From: Callaeas wilsoni
Taxonomy: Eukaryota; Chordata; Aves; Passeriformes; Callaeidae
Direction: 5' to 3'
Length of the DNA: 64,000 bases
Assembly (NCBI GenBank): GCA_013398955.1
Contig: VWPU01014041.1
Location: 1-64,000, forward strand
This document shows, in pieces, positions 46,075-57,280 of the stretch. The position numbers and the translations under genes are program-made. Every line of letters begins with the position of its first letter. The stretch's first letter is position 1. The notes beneath the pieces are model-generated. The model was given only the letters and a program-made list of their open reading frames with translations. It was not told the DNA's origin and made no database searches.

Positions 46075-46262
46075 ATCCTCTTTACCCATCTGTGAAAGAG
46101 GAACAGGGTTATTTTATAGGGTGGGGGATGTGAACCTTAATTTGTTAACATTTCCAAGAGAATTGTGAGATTCTGAGATGAAGGGGCCAAATTTAATGCT
46201 CATTGTTTAGGCTCTAGTCTGTCTGTGCTCAGACAGAACTCCCACTGAGACTGGGAGCTGAA
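46075..46262 (-). repeat. ancient amniote SINE relic (MIR-like) and adjoining old repeat
   Basis: On the plus strand, TCCTCTTTACCCATCTGTGA, AAGAGG, TTATTTTATAGGGTGGG, TTAATTTGTTAACATTT and GTGAGATTCTGAGATGAAGG follow the complement of MIR-type elements (TCCCCATCTGTAAAATGGG, CTCATAGGG, TTAATGxxTGTAAAG, GAGATCCTTGGATGAA). Next, GGGGCCAAATTTAATGCTCA and CTCAGACAGAACTCCCACTG, AGACTGGGAGCTG resemble another widespread amniote repeat with CTCAGGCAAAACTCCCATTG. Both are strongly diverged, in keeping with insertions predating birds. Confidence 0.45.
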
Positions 46263-46517
46263 CAACAATTCCCGAAGTTGGTCCATTTTTCCTAGGAAAA
46301 TGAGACAGTTGCAAAGTACAGTTCGTTTGCCGCATTCATTCAGTACCCTGGAGATACAGCATTATGGTTAGTTACACATCTCAGAAAGCTTCTTCAGCAA
46401 TATTGAGATGGCTTTGAATTCTTACAAGGCTATGCAGTCCAAGTAAAACAAAGCTGCTGGCAAAAGTAATAAGCCAGCACTCCACACCTGATTAAACAGC
46501 ATTGTTTTTTAGTCTAG

Positions 46518-46566
46518 CGCGACGCCAAGTTCTCGTGTCAATGTGGATGCACGGTATCCGAGAACT
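46518..46566. other. CpG-dense patch with an 8-bp inverted repeat
   Basis: Six CpGs fall within 43 bases (46518-46560) in a neighbourhood almost free of CpG. AGTTCTCG at 46528-46535 is exactly inverted as CGAGAACT at 46559-46566, with 23 bases between. No RNA gene or transposon end is recognised. Retained CpGs suggest a recently inserted, constrained or unmethylated sequence. Confidence 0.6.
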
Positions 46567-46672
46567 GCTTAAAGTGAAGGTTTTACCACAGCAGCAGTGA
46601 GCAACTTATTCTGTGAGCAGGTATGCTAGCACTCTTTCTTAACTCAGCAGTTTTCAGGAACCAAGAACCTCT

Positions 46673-46729
46673 CCACACACACACACACAAAAACAACAAC
46701 AACAACAAAAAAAACTCAACAAAAAAAAA
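46673..46729 (+). repeat. (CA)n-(CAA)n compound microsatellite
   Basis: A CA run (46673-46689) passes into AAACAACAACAACAAC and then an A-rich CTCAACAAAAAAAAAG stretch. Confidence 0.9.
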
Positions 46730-46849
46730 GACCCAACAACCCTTTCTCAAATCCCAGAGGTGATGGAATGTAAATAAGGGAAACTGAGCCCTTAAATGAT
46801 CTGCACATGCACACACTACCTACAGCATTTTCGGTTGCTAACTGTAAGC

Positions 46850-47240
46850 AGCTGCCAATTTCCCTCTAATGCTCAGACAACTTGCTAACTGATCTGCAAG
46901 TCCCAAAAGTGTGTTATCTTTAATGTGCCTCTAATTTTGCTAAGAGCCTACTATTTATAGTGTGTCATTTATTTACTTATTTACCATCAACTAATTAAAG
47001 GTATCATTTTAAAAAGATGCAGTGGAAAAGAAAAGCACAAACGTGTGTGAGTGTGCGTGTGTGTGTGGGAAACCCAACCTGTTCACTTAACTGGATGAAT
47101 GTTACAAAAGTTCTGTTTTGCTTGGAAAAGCAATGCATGAGGAAAAGCTCCAAAACCCTAGCATTATTATCTCTAATTACAATTGGCAATATGTGGCAAT
47201 CATAATTATTCATTTATGCAAAATAGCTTACAGTGTGTCT
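46850..47240. promoter_or_regulatory. possible enhancer, homeodomain-rich
   Basis: TAATTA cores occur at 46992-46997, 47174-47179 and 47203-47208, with AATTGGCAATATGTGGCAAT between the last two and an octamer-like TATGCAAAAT directly after. Upstream are CTAATTTTGC and TAGTGTGTCATTTATTTACT. A GT microsatellite (47043-47068) interrupts the block. The right half (47150-47240) is the better candidate. Confidence 0.28.
47043..47068. repeat. (GT)n microsatellite, imperfect
   Basis: GTGTGTGAGTGTGCGTGTGT continues into GTGTGGG. Confidence 0.85.
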
Positions 47241-47499
47241 CATTTTTTATTCCCTGTTAAAGGATGGCTCGACAAAAGAAGAAAAAAAAAGATTATAGTG
47301 CTGAACATAATTGTGCTAAATGCTCAGTCATTTTGTTTATAAAATACTACAGAACTAAACTGCTATTTCTGCAGAGACAGAAAATGATTTAACAAAGATG
47401 TATAGTATACTCTGCAGGTGGCAATCCATCTAGAAAACATATTTCCCTGAAAAGGAGAGATATTTCACAACAAAACTTAAGAGCATAATTTTTGCCATT

Positions 47500-47500
<1 letters not shown>

Positions 47501-47533
<33 letters not shown>

Positions 47534-47560
47534 GAAAGAAAGAAAGAAAAAAAAAAAAAA
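47501..47560 (+). repeat. (AAAG)n microsatellite ending in poly-A
   Basis: About eleven AAAG units with one C interruption at 47522, then 14 A bases. It is all purine on this strand apart from that C. Confidence 0.95.
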
Positions 47561-48264
47561 GTCCTCCTTGTTTTAATCTAGATTATGCTTCTCCTGTTAG
47601 TAACATGCAAATTTGCAAATAGTCAGAGGAGAGACCGTGACCACAATAACTCGCTATGGTTCTGCAATACGACACTCTATTCTATTTCAACTCCACCACA
47701 GTACACTAAGCCATTGAATAAGATCAAGTGCACTTCATGACAAAAAAATAAGGACGGACAAGTTCACGCTACTCACATAATTAATCTCTATTTATGTGTG
47801 TATTTCTAGTGGAATATCACCCTAATTTATGGTACTCAGCCTGTAAAAAGCCACAGTTCATGAGAGTTGCCAGTTACCCTTTAACCAGGCACTTGGGGTC
47901 AGGCACTTTAAAGGACCACCTCCCCAAATAAAAAGGACTCAGATCCAGGATGCCAGGTCCAGAGATTCAGTCTGAAGAAAAAAAAAAGCTGAGAAGGCTG
48001 CTTATTAGGAGAAACTGGAAAGATACTCTAAAACCTGTCTGAAACAGACAGGGATGCTTTAATCCTGACATGCTGCACCAGATGAGCAACCTTTACTCTT
48101 GGATCCAATCCCACTCCTTCTTGTGGAACAGCCTTTCCCCCATCACTCTTATTCCTGTCTCAGAGCAAAACTGAAGGTGATAGAATTATTTCTATGAAAA
48201 GGATCATCCACTGAACCAATGGGTTTTTTTGATGGTAGGCATTTAAAAACTTAGATATATTAAG

Positions 48265-48328
48265 TTTTAGATATATAAAAATGTAGGAGATGTTTAGATG
48301 TTTAGATATATAAAATGTAGGAGACTTT
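48265..48328. repeat. direct tandem duplication, about 35-bp unit
   Basis: TTTTAGATATATAAAAATGT plus AGGAGATG (from 48265) recurs as TTTAGATATATAAAATGTAG plus GAGACTT (from 48301) with one deleted A. A partial TTAGATATATTAAG lies just upstream at 48251, hinting at a third decayed copy. Confidence 0.75.
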
Positions 48329-48908
48329 AAAATCAAATAGGAAGCAGATTTTTTTTTCCTGTGGTGATGGTGTTGATTAGAGCAGAGGAAATGGAGATCA
48401 CTATTGGAATGCATGGGAAAAAACAGGCTTCCAGAATAATATGATAAGTTTGACTATGTAGTTTTACCAAATAAAAACTGATCAGCTTCACAGAGTTGTT
48501 AAAAGAGTGGAATTTTTCTTTCGACTTACTAAATGATGACAGAAGATGAGGGAAACATGGCAGAACATCATACATTAAAAATTTAAAGCAAAATAAATAA
48601 AATCAAAATCTGACAGAAGAAAAGGACCGTATTGCCATTGCTTTCCACTTGTTTTTACCATCAGACACTATAAATGATTAGTGTGTGAGCTTGTCTCTTT
48701 TCTTCTCTCCTGAGCACATGATTAGAATTCAGGAGATACCAACTAGGCCCAGCAGTGATTTCTTTCTATAGGTTATTCATTGTGTCTTGGTCCATTACCA
48801 CTAGAAGACTTTTTCCACCCTTCACACAGAACCAGGAAGAAACACTCTGTTAGCATTACAGTAAATGTCAAAATTCATTTCTTAATCAGAGTATAGGGTT
48901 GGGTCCCG

Positions 48909-48935
48909 TGTCTGCTGTGCATATCACAGCAGACA
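48909..48935. repeat. perfect 11-bp stem, 5-nt loop
   Basis: TGTCTGCTGTG at 48909-48919, loop CATAT, then CACAGCAGACA at 48925-48935, an exact reverse complement. It would form a stable hairpin in RNA or a cruciform in DNA. No pre-miRNA-length extension exists: bases on both sides stop pairing immediately. Confidence 0.8.
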
Positions 48936-51900
48936 GCTCATGCCTGCTCAGAGGTCTGGGTTTGCCAACACAGTCATCACTTGCTTAACACAGCACAACA
49001 TCCACATGAGATGCCCTGATTACAAAAACCAGATTCTTACATCGTTCCACACTATGATCCACAAACAAATGATATCAAACACCAGGACTCTAGACGTACC
49101 TTTGGAGCAGTGAGAAAGAAAGCATTACTGTCCCCTGCAGCAGATGAAGGAACAAGTGAAGGCCATCCGCAAAAGGTCCACTTCAGAGAGGAAAGTGTTC
49201 AGTTGCGATAGCTGAGAGTCGCAGCCTGGCCGCTTCTCTAGCGACAGCCTAATACAAAATAACAAAGTGTGAAGTCAACCAGGGATGAAAAGACCACCCT
49301 CCCCAGCTACATGCAGCTTCTGGCCCACTCTAGCAACTCACATAGGTGAATGTCAAAGCTGAACATTATCACTCACTGATCTGGAGGCCTGGCTGGATTG
49401 TGGACAGAGTATTTATCACCCAGTCAATCGTCACAGGGACCGCTAAGGACTGTTTGCATTCAGTAAAGCAATATGCAGAGGACTGAATATATTACCTTAG
49501 GAGAAATGTGCAGAATACAGAATTTCCAGCATGAACAATCTGCCATTTTTTGTATCATTCTTCTAATTTTAGGAGGGAGTGGCAACCTGTCCAAAATTAA
49601 GAAATACAAACCAAAGACTATAAATCAAGAAAAATATTTGGAAAGAGCAGTACCATTCTTTTCAAAATTTCTCTTTAACTTAAAACAATAATTTAGACTT
49701 TCTTCTACTGGAATGTTTCATGTGCTTCAATAAATCGGTCAGAATTGCTTCGTAGGTGGCTAGCTCTGTTACTAAAACTATCTCACGGTAATCAGAAGAA
49801 AATGTATGACATATTTATTTTATCCTACAGACCTGGTTTCCTGGCCAGGTTATATATTCCTTATGGCATTCAGAGAGTTGTGACACTCATTATATATATA
49901 TGACTGAATTAAGACAAGAAGAATCATCTCTAAACCATAGGAAGAGTAGGGCAATCTCCAAGACAGCAAAAACTGCAGACCTAAGTTATAATTTCTAACA
50001 AGATTGTAGCTTAATACTTAAATTAACCCAGGTCAAAAGTTACAAAGAAAAATATCATAGGGAAAAGCTTCTTTAAAGTTTCCTAAATGAAACTTAAAGT
50101 GAGCAAGACAGTGGATTGTTCATCAGAAAAGTATATTGTTTGGCATTTCTAGGCAGGTTTTTAATACAAGGAATGTGCTTTCCTCTTCTCTTTATAAAAT
50201 AAGGTTTGGCTAGCACAGAAGGTGAAGATTCATTGTAGTATGGATAATAATGATTGCAAAAATAATGAATATAATTTAAAATTCCAAAAGCCAAAATAAT
50301 TACATTTTCATATGTCTCAAAATGACCCTATGGATTACCTGAAAGCTTTTTTCCATCGATGTCTCTGTGATTTCACAAGCCACATTCTTTCCACCAATAT
50401 TATGGCTGGTAACAGCCTCTACAAACACTAATCCTTCCGTCTTCATCCAAGACACTAATTTTTCTAGCCCTAGAATTATTGTCTTAAGTTATTAATAAAG
50501 TTAAATTCTACCTTACCCAAAATACAGTAGTTTTAGGTGAGTTTTTCCTACATTTCTTGTTAGTACAGTGTGTCTCCCGACTACCAACAGGCCTGTTTTT
50601 AAAGAGGACTGGTAAGGCAGTTCTCCATATCTCGGAGATGGTTTTCAGAATCTTAAATTATATTTATCCATATTTTTCTATGGTATTATATATTATATTT
50701 GAAAATGAAATCTGAATATTAACTAATCCATCTTCTGACTGGGAATTAATTTGCCTGATCTCAGTGTCTTGGGGTGACTGTATGGTACTGTATTTTTCAT
50801 ATGTGGAAAAAATACGAAAGGACTAATATCAGAAATGGGGAACACCAGATGGAATTCAGAGGGGCTTTGTGTAATGAATTAAGTAGAGCATATGAGTTAT
50901 GTCAACTTAAAAGTGATTGCAAAGCTCAAGCTTTTAGTACTAGTCTCTGAGTTTTGCCCATAGTAGCAGTATAACCCAAGTCTGACCTATCCACTGCTTT
51001 TTCAGGTTTTCAGTCCAGCACATTCAAACTGTGTCCTAGTTCTTCAGAGACTATTTAGCTCCTCTTGGAAATAAGCACAGTACTTGGTAACACAAGCATA
51101 CAAAATCCTTCATAAATTCTTACAATAACTGAGCAGCACATCAAGCAACTGCAATTTAATGAAAGATTAGGAACTTTCCTGAAATAAAATTTACACCTAT
51201 TTTTCCAGATAAACATCACGTAATGAAGTAATATCTAATTTACTGATTAGTTTCAAAAAATGTTTTTCCTTGGTAGAAAATCATGCCAATGGAATAGCTT
51301 GATTTAACTTGGCAAAAATCAGCTAATGGGCAGTAAACAATTGCTAACTCATAAAAAAACATATGCACTTCAACAGTAAGGATTTTTTAATCTTTCCATC
51401 ATAATTTCCTTCTTCTCATCCTTCACAATCTAAGTTCAAAAGGGAACACCAGGCACACTTTAGGACTGGGACAGTCAGTGTATGTAGCTCTGATGTTCTG
51501 CTTCCAACGAGCACCACAGTGCACTGGCACTGCACAAAAAGGGATGCAGCAGCCAGGTGGATGGAACTGTGTCCCACTAACTCAAGGGCAAGCCTTCCAC
51601 TGACTGCAGTGAGGCCACACTTCATATGACTCACTGTCCCATTTAATAAGAAAATATGCCTTTTCCTCTAAGAGGAAACAGCTTCCCTTCATATCAGTAG
51701 TTTTAAGATGATATAAGAATGGGTATGTTTGCAATTATTTGGCTTGAACTGTACACTGAGGACTAATAAACAATTACTAGCTTGGCTTAACAGTTTTTGA
51801 AAACACAAAAAAAAAGGTTCTGAAGAATCATAAGTTACCCAGGGAAACCTTACTGTAATTCACCAGGAAGCTTGCAATTTCTTCAGCTTAGAGTTTGAAA

Positions 51901-53989
51901 ACAAAGCAAAACAAAGATTTGTCATGTTTCACATTTCCAAGCCAGTATGCCTGCGCTCATGTGGTTTCCATCTCTGGCAGAGTGTAAAGAGGAAGTAAAA
52001 TGTCAAGTTGTTTATTTCTGTGCAATTTTCTTATCTCAAAATAACACCGAGTTTGCTAAATCCAATCTGTCTTTAATAATAGACAGAGGAATTCCTTTGC
52101 TCTGCACTCTTGCTTTTTCAGAAATCTTATGATCTGGAAAGAGAGGAGTTAAATCTCTTTTGACAATTTTGTCAAAACCAAAAATGTCATCTGAAACAGC
52201 AGCCTTATTTTCTAGGGAAATAAGGAAATTGTTTTCCTTTAGTTCAGTCCTTACATCACCTTTTCTTATTATTTTCTCTTTTTCTTTAATATTGTTTTAC
52301 TGCAGATGAAAAAGAAAAGCAGAGACAGACAAAGGGACACCTAGAAATTCACTCCTCATGATCATAAGCTTTCACTTAATAGTATGAGAAAAATGAATAT
52401 GCTTAAATCAGCAAGTTGTTCTTTACCTCTTTACCTCCACAGAACAATCTTCATTGTCAAGTATGTGATCAAAGTTCCCTGTCTAAAAGTCGAGAAGCCA
52501 CAAGTTTTTATTAGACACCCTAGGCCTGATTTCAAAGTATAAGAGATTCAGCTACATCCTTCTTTTTGAAAAAATATATATATTTCAGCATGTAAGCCTG
52601 TGCTTCTGCCCTTTTTAACTGTTTCAGAGATTAATGAAATATATGAATTCATAAAAGTTCTCCATGCTTCCATATACTTTGTTCTTAAATCATACTGCAG
52701 ATCAAAGTGATATCACATGTATTTTTTAAAAAAGCATTTTCAAACATATCTAATCCAAATTTAAGATATTTATATGTTTTTCTATGTCAATACTGCATGC
52801 ATTTTCAAATGCACATGTAAGTACCCACTTCCCCAATCCTCTATACTTAGTAAGAGAGATTTAGCTGCAGCAGCATAGAAAGACAGCAGTCCCAAGGAAA
52901 AATGAAAAGAGAAAAACATTCCTTCCATTGTTCCATTTGGATTCCAGTTCCCCTATCCAAAACACTTTACCTATGTCATGCATTTGGACAAAGAGAAGAA
53001 TCAAAGCTTGTGCCTCTTCCTGCAATCATCTTTGCCCTTGTGTTTAACATTGTGTTTCTGACCTTTCTATAGGACAGCCTCAGATGATGGTACGAGACTG
53101 TAGCACGAGGCTATATAGCTCATGGTCTCTTGTGCATTTACAAACATGTCCCTTCCCACTGAGAACCACTCCCTTATAAGTGACAATACAAGACTTTCAA
53201 AGGGTTGACTAATAGAGAGAAGAGGAGCAAACCCTCCTGATACAGCTGGTAATAGACATAAAACTGCAGGATGAAGTAAAAGCTTCACAGACCAACACAG
53301 ACCTTCTTTTTTGTTTAAATTCCTGTCCTTGCAGAAGGATAAATGATTAAATGATTCAAGATTGGTTCATTAGCAGAAAGGAGGTGAACACAAATGGCTG
53401 TGTTCACATTTAGTGTCACTTGACATCTAATTCAAAGATACAGAATCTGTGTAGATCACAGATTTCCTTAAAAATGTTCACAGCTAAAAGGAACATTTTT
53501 AGATTAAATACATGTCTGTTTCCTTCTGCTCTATGTTTGTATCCATAGGGCTAACAGAAAGTGAGAGTGCCTCCCCTTGCAAACATGGAATATACTTTGA
53601 TATCTGAAGACAAAATCATCCTCTTGGTTCCTACATGTTGAGACTGTAAAGCTTGTGATGTCGACAAACCAAGTTTTGCAAACCACCCACAACCATCTTG
53701 CCCATATGTGTCTGTTTTATCATCCCTCACAAACGGGCTGAATTCCTCTCAGTGCACACAGGCAAATGAGGCACAGGAATACCCACAGCGAAATGCTTTT
53801 TACCTTTATTTAGCTACTTAATACTTAAGCAACTTGTTTAGGCCAGACACCCAGGCTCCCTCAGTATCAATGGGTGCAGATACAGGCACCTGCAGGGGGT
53901 GATTCATCTTCTTCAAAGATAGGGGTCTAAACCAGGGCTTACAGCTGCCTTCTGGAGGTGCCTATCTCTCACGTTGACTATATCGGGAG

Positions 53990-54105
53990 CCTAGATGACT
54001 AGCTGAGATTAGGTGCCTAATTTTTAGGCAGATAAATTGTCTTGCCTGAGGTTACATGAGAAATTTGTGGCAGAACCAGGGTTTGAAACCACGTGTTCCA
54101 CATAT
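53990..54105 (+). repeat. ancient MIR-like/CORE-SINE-type relic
   Basis: The tail TGTCTTGCCTGAGGTTACAT, GAGAAATTTGTGGCAGAACC, AGGGTTTGAAACCACGTGTT follows CTTGCCCAAGGTCACACAG, AAGTCTGTGGCAGAGC, CGGGATTCGAACCCAGGT of amniote MIR-type elements at about seven bases in ten. Directly upstream TGCCTAA (54014-54020), three T, TTAGGCA (54024-54030) is an inverted pair that is also common in old amniote repeats. Confidence 0.5.
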
Positions 54106-55746
54106 AGCTGGTAACAAATAAATTTAGTCAAATCCAGCACTTTTGTTACAAAGGTTTTGGGTGTCTACAATAGGTTATTAGACAAGAGACACACGCACAC
54201 ATCAAAAAGCATAATAAATTGGTGATTAGTCACCAATCTCCCACACACCTTAGCATAAGAAACACCTATTTTAAATGTCTAAAATAGCCAGTAAGACATT
54301 TTACCTGTGGTCTGCCACCTTCCCAATGAGTGTCCTAACCACGTGGACTCTCAGGGATCTTCAGAGAATTCTGCGCTATAGTCACAATAATTTGCTACTT
54401 GTGAAGATGGAAGGAGACAGTTACATCAACACTCATCAAAACAGTGATAACAAATTGTTAGGGAAGAATCACATGGAACATGCCTGAGCTCTTGGTAATC
54501 AAAAAAAGTCTTCCCACCTAAATGCTGCCTTTTCAGATTAGAGAAGCTCAGCAATATCCAGGTACTTCAGGAGGAACTTCTTCACACATATTTAATACTC
54601 CACCCAGATTTCTTACATTTCTGGCCAATGGACGATGCAAAATATTGCCCTGAGAAATGCAGACCAAATGGAAAAATGGCCACATTTGTCTGACATGCTT
54701 AGACTTAATTCCTGTGGTTCAACGAATTCAGTAGAACCTTCAGGGATCAGTATAAATACAACCATCCAGATTCCAAACCCAACTGGATTGTGGGCAAAGG
54801 GCCAGATTTGTTCACATAAGCCTGAATCCTCTGTAAAAACAACTGAATAGTTGTATTTGTCAAATGCTTGTGTCACCAAGGAACGATATATTTTACATCA
54901 GCTGCATATATTATATTTTCTACATTTCTACATTTTAATTCTCAGCTATTTTTCCCATTTGATCAAAATATGTTGTTCTCTTGGAGAACTAATTATGTGA
55001 TAAAGTGGTTCAATTTGTAATTCCAATATTCAATTATGACTCAAGAACATTATTGCTTCTTATATATCATCTTTTTTGTGCATGTGTAACTCAAAATTAG
55101 GTTCATTGCTCTCTTTTGAGGTTCACAGAAATGCAGAAACCACTGAGGATAAGAAGATTTACATCAGTCTAAAAGCTAATTTGGGAGAAAACTTAGAAAT
55201 CCCTCAAAACAAATCTTTGCAGAAAGAAAGTTCTTTCTGATATGCAACACAAAATTCAAGACTTTTGTTTTGAAGCAGTGCAGGTCTTATATGATATATT
55301 AATAAAGTAGGAATATTACGGAACTTGGAATAATTCACTCTGATATGTTTAGCGGAGACTTTGCCCTTTTGATATTTTTCTACTTTACTTTGAGGTACTT
55401 TCTATCCTGGCACTTGCTCAGTCCTGAAAAAAAAAACAAAACCAAAACCCCAACAAACAAATATACAGAGCTGTTCTCTTGTAGTCTTAGTTCCATCACA
55501 CTAGGATCTGACAAAATAATTTGAAAGTGGGTAATGCAAACAGTCTGCTCTCAGAATCCCATTCACACCAATCTGAGGCAATGATTTAAATGCTATAAAT
55601 ATCCATTTGATACCTTTTCCATACTATAAACATTTTCTAACTACTCTGATACAGTTCAGAGGTTTTCAAAATACTAAAAGTATTTCTTTATTTCCTGTAA
55701 AACAACAGGAATTCTTAATCCTGTCAAAGGATCAGGGAAGTGGCCT
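54106..55746. other. non-coding, unrecognised
   Basis: Unique AT-rich sequence. GGGCAAAGGGCCAGATTTGT near 54793 recalls old amniote repeat wording but is not assignable. Bases 55427-55456 are an A-rich AAAACAAAACC stretch. Confidence 0.5.
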
Positions 55747-55993
55747 GAGAAGGAGAGGAGAGGAGAGAAGAGAAGAGAAGAGAAGAGAAGAGAAGAGAAG
55801 AGAAGAGAAGAGAAGAGAAGAGAAGAGAAGAGAAGAGAAGAGAAAAAAGAAAGAAAGAAAAAAGAAAGAAAAAAGAAAGAAAAAAGAAAGAAAAAAGAAA
55901 GAAAAAAGAAAGAAAAAAGGAAAAAATAAAAAGAAAAAAAAAAGGAAAGGAAAGGAACGGAAAGAAAAACGGGAGACAGAAAGGAAGGAAAGA
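55747..55993 (+). repeat. long polypurine microsatellite with two unit types
   Basis: The first part (about 55759-55843) is a near-perfect pentamer repeat of AGAAG. The second (about 55848-55919) is an 11-bp repeat of GAAAGAAAAAA, about six copies. A decayed GGAAA/GGAAG part follows to 55993. The plus strand has no pyrimidine for 180 bases (55747-55926). The open frames reading through it on either strand, up to 164 codons, are compositional artefacts. Confidence 0.97.
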
Positions 55994-57002
55994 TTTGTTC
56001 GAGTTCTTTGTGAAATGCTGCCATCTATGGAGTTCCAGTCGACACTGCTTTCTGCGGAGATGTCCAGGAAAACCACAGGCAGGTTACCTCACAACTGGTA
56101 ACTGGTGGTTGGTCCAGTGAATGACACAGTTTTTTTAATCAACAAACAATAATATAAATTATAGCTTTGGCTATAACACTAAGTTGGCACTAGCTTCTAC
56201 TACAATAAATTTTTGGATGTATAAGCAGCATTTGTAGTTACCTACTGCAAGGTTTTCCTGTGATTTGTTGGGGGCATGTATTAATATCAACATCTTGTGT
56301 TGTCCTGTTTTCATTTACGCTGGTTTACCAAATTTCAGGGCATACAAGCAGAAATCCTTCCTGTCATTCCCCATGTACATATCCTCAAGCATGCTATTGC
56401 CTGCATTCTCAAAATGGCCAAATAAATAAGCAGCTAATTATAATTTCCTCTCATTACCTCTATTATACCTAAAAATTAAGGTGTTTGACACTTTAAAAAT
56501 ATTATAAACACACACATCACTCCTTCCTCCTTAGCATTTCTGCTAATGGTAAGGCAGAAGCTGCACCTGTGGGTAATACAAGCAGGAAGAAAGATGATAA
56601 CTTTGAAGAGATAGAAGTATTAGGACTATTTATCCTAGCTGTAACAAATAACAACCATATGAAAAAGCCCGGTTTGGAAGGTACTCAGATCTTCAGGAAA
56701 AAAAAGGTCCTCATTCAGTACTGCAAAGATCCAAAACCTCTTGTTCATGCTCACTAGAGGACTAGATACAAATGAAAAGCAAGGGTCATTTTGCTTGCTT
56801 AAATTGTGATTGAGTGACATATTTAATCATTAAGGTAGGCATAAGCATAAACAGCAATAATTCTAGGGCTGATGAAAATCTGGACCCACAAAGCTATCTT
56901 GTATCCAGAGGATGTGATGTAAAGACAAAAGAAAAATAGAACATAAGAATTCTGAAAGATGTCTCTTTTAGACACTGCTGCTCAGGCCTGTTTTACAAAA
57001 CC
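55994..57002. other. non-coding, unrecognised
   Basis: Unique sequence with no exon or repeat family recognised. Confidence 0.5.
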
Positions 57003-57280
57003 ACAGAATCACAGACTCAATTAGGTTGGAAAAGACCTCTGAGATTGTCGAGTCCAACCTATGACCGAACACCACCATGCCAACTAGATCATGGCACAAA
57101 ATGCCACATCCAGTCTTTCCTTAAACACCTCCCGTGATGGTGAGTCCATCACCTCCCTAGGTAGCCCATTCCAATGTCTAACCACACCTTCTGTGAATAA
57201 ATTCCTCCTAATGTCCCTAAATTATGCCTTGCTTACCACAGCCTTCCCTTGCCACCTGCTCCCACTTGTGAAATGTCACC
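57003..57280 (-). mobile_element. CR1 LINE 3' end, minus orientation
   Basis: The plus-strand reading is CACAGAATCACAGACTCAAT, TAGGTTGGAAAAGACCTCTG, AGATTGTCGAGTCCAACC, ACACCACCATGCCAACTA, CACCTCCCGTGATGGTGA, CCTAGGTAGCCCATTCCAAT, GTCTAACCAC, TTCCTCCTAATGTCC. This is the complement of a CR1 subfamily whose end reads GGTTGGACTTGATGATCTTA, different from the copies at 3133 and 36051. It is 5'-truncated, and the right boundary is uncertain by about 30 bases. Confidence 0.93.

Larger units (their letters stand above)
47561..53989. other. non-coding, mostly unrecognised
   Basis: Over 6 kb with no supported exon. Small repeats at 48265 and 48909 are listed separately. Bases 49190-49255 retain several CpGs (TTGCGATAGC, AGTCGCAGC, GGCCGC, TAGCGACAG) in otherwise CpG-poor DNA. 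Short AT alternations occur at 49890-49901 and 52574-52583. Confidence 0.45.

Noticed and set aside
55607..56101. Open frame of 164 codons on the plus strand and 116- and 114-codon frames opposite
   Set aside because: They read through the polypurine microsatellite, giving only repeats of R/E/K or F/S/L; composition alone explains the lack of stops.
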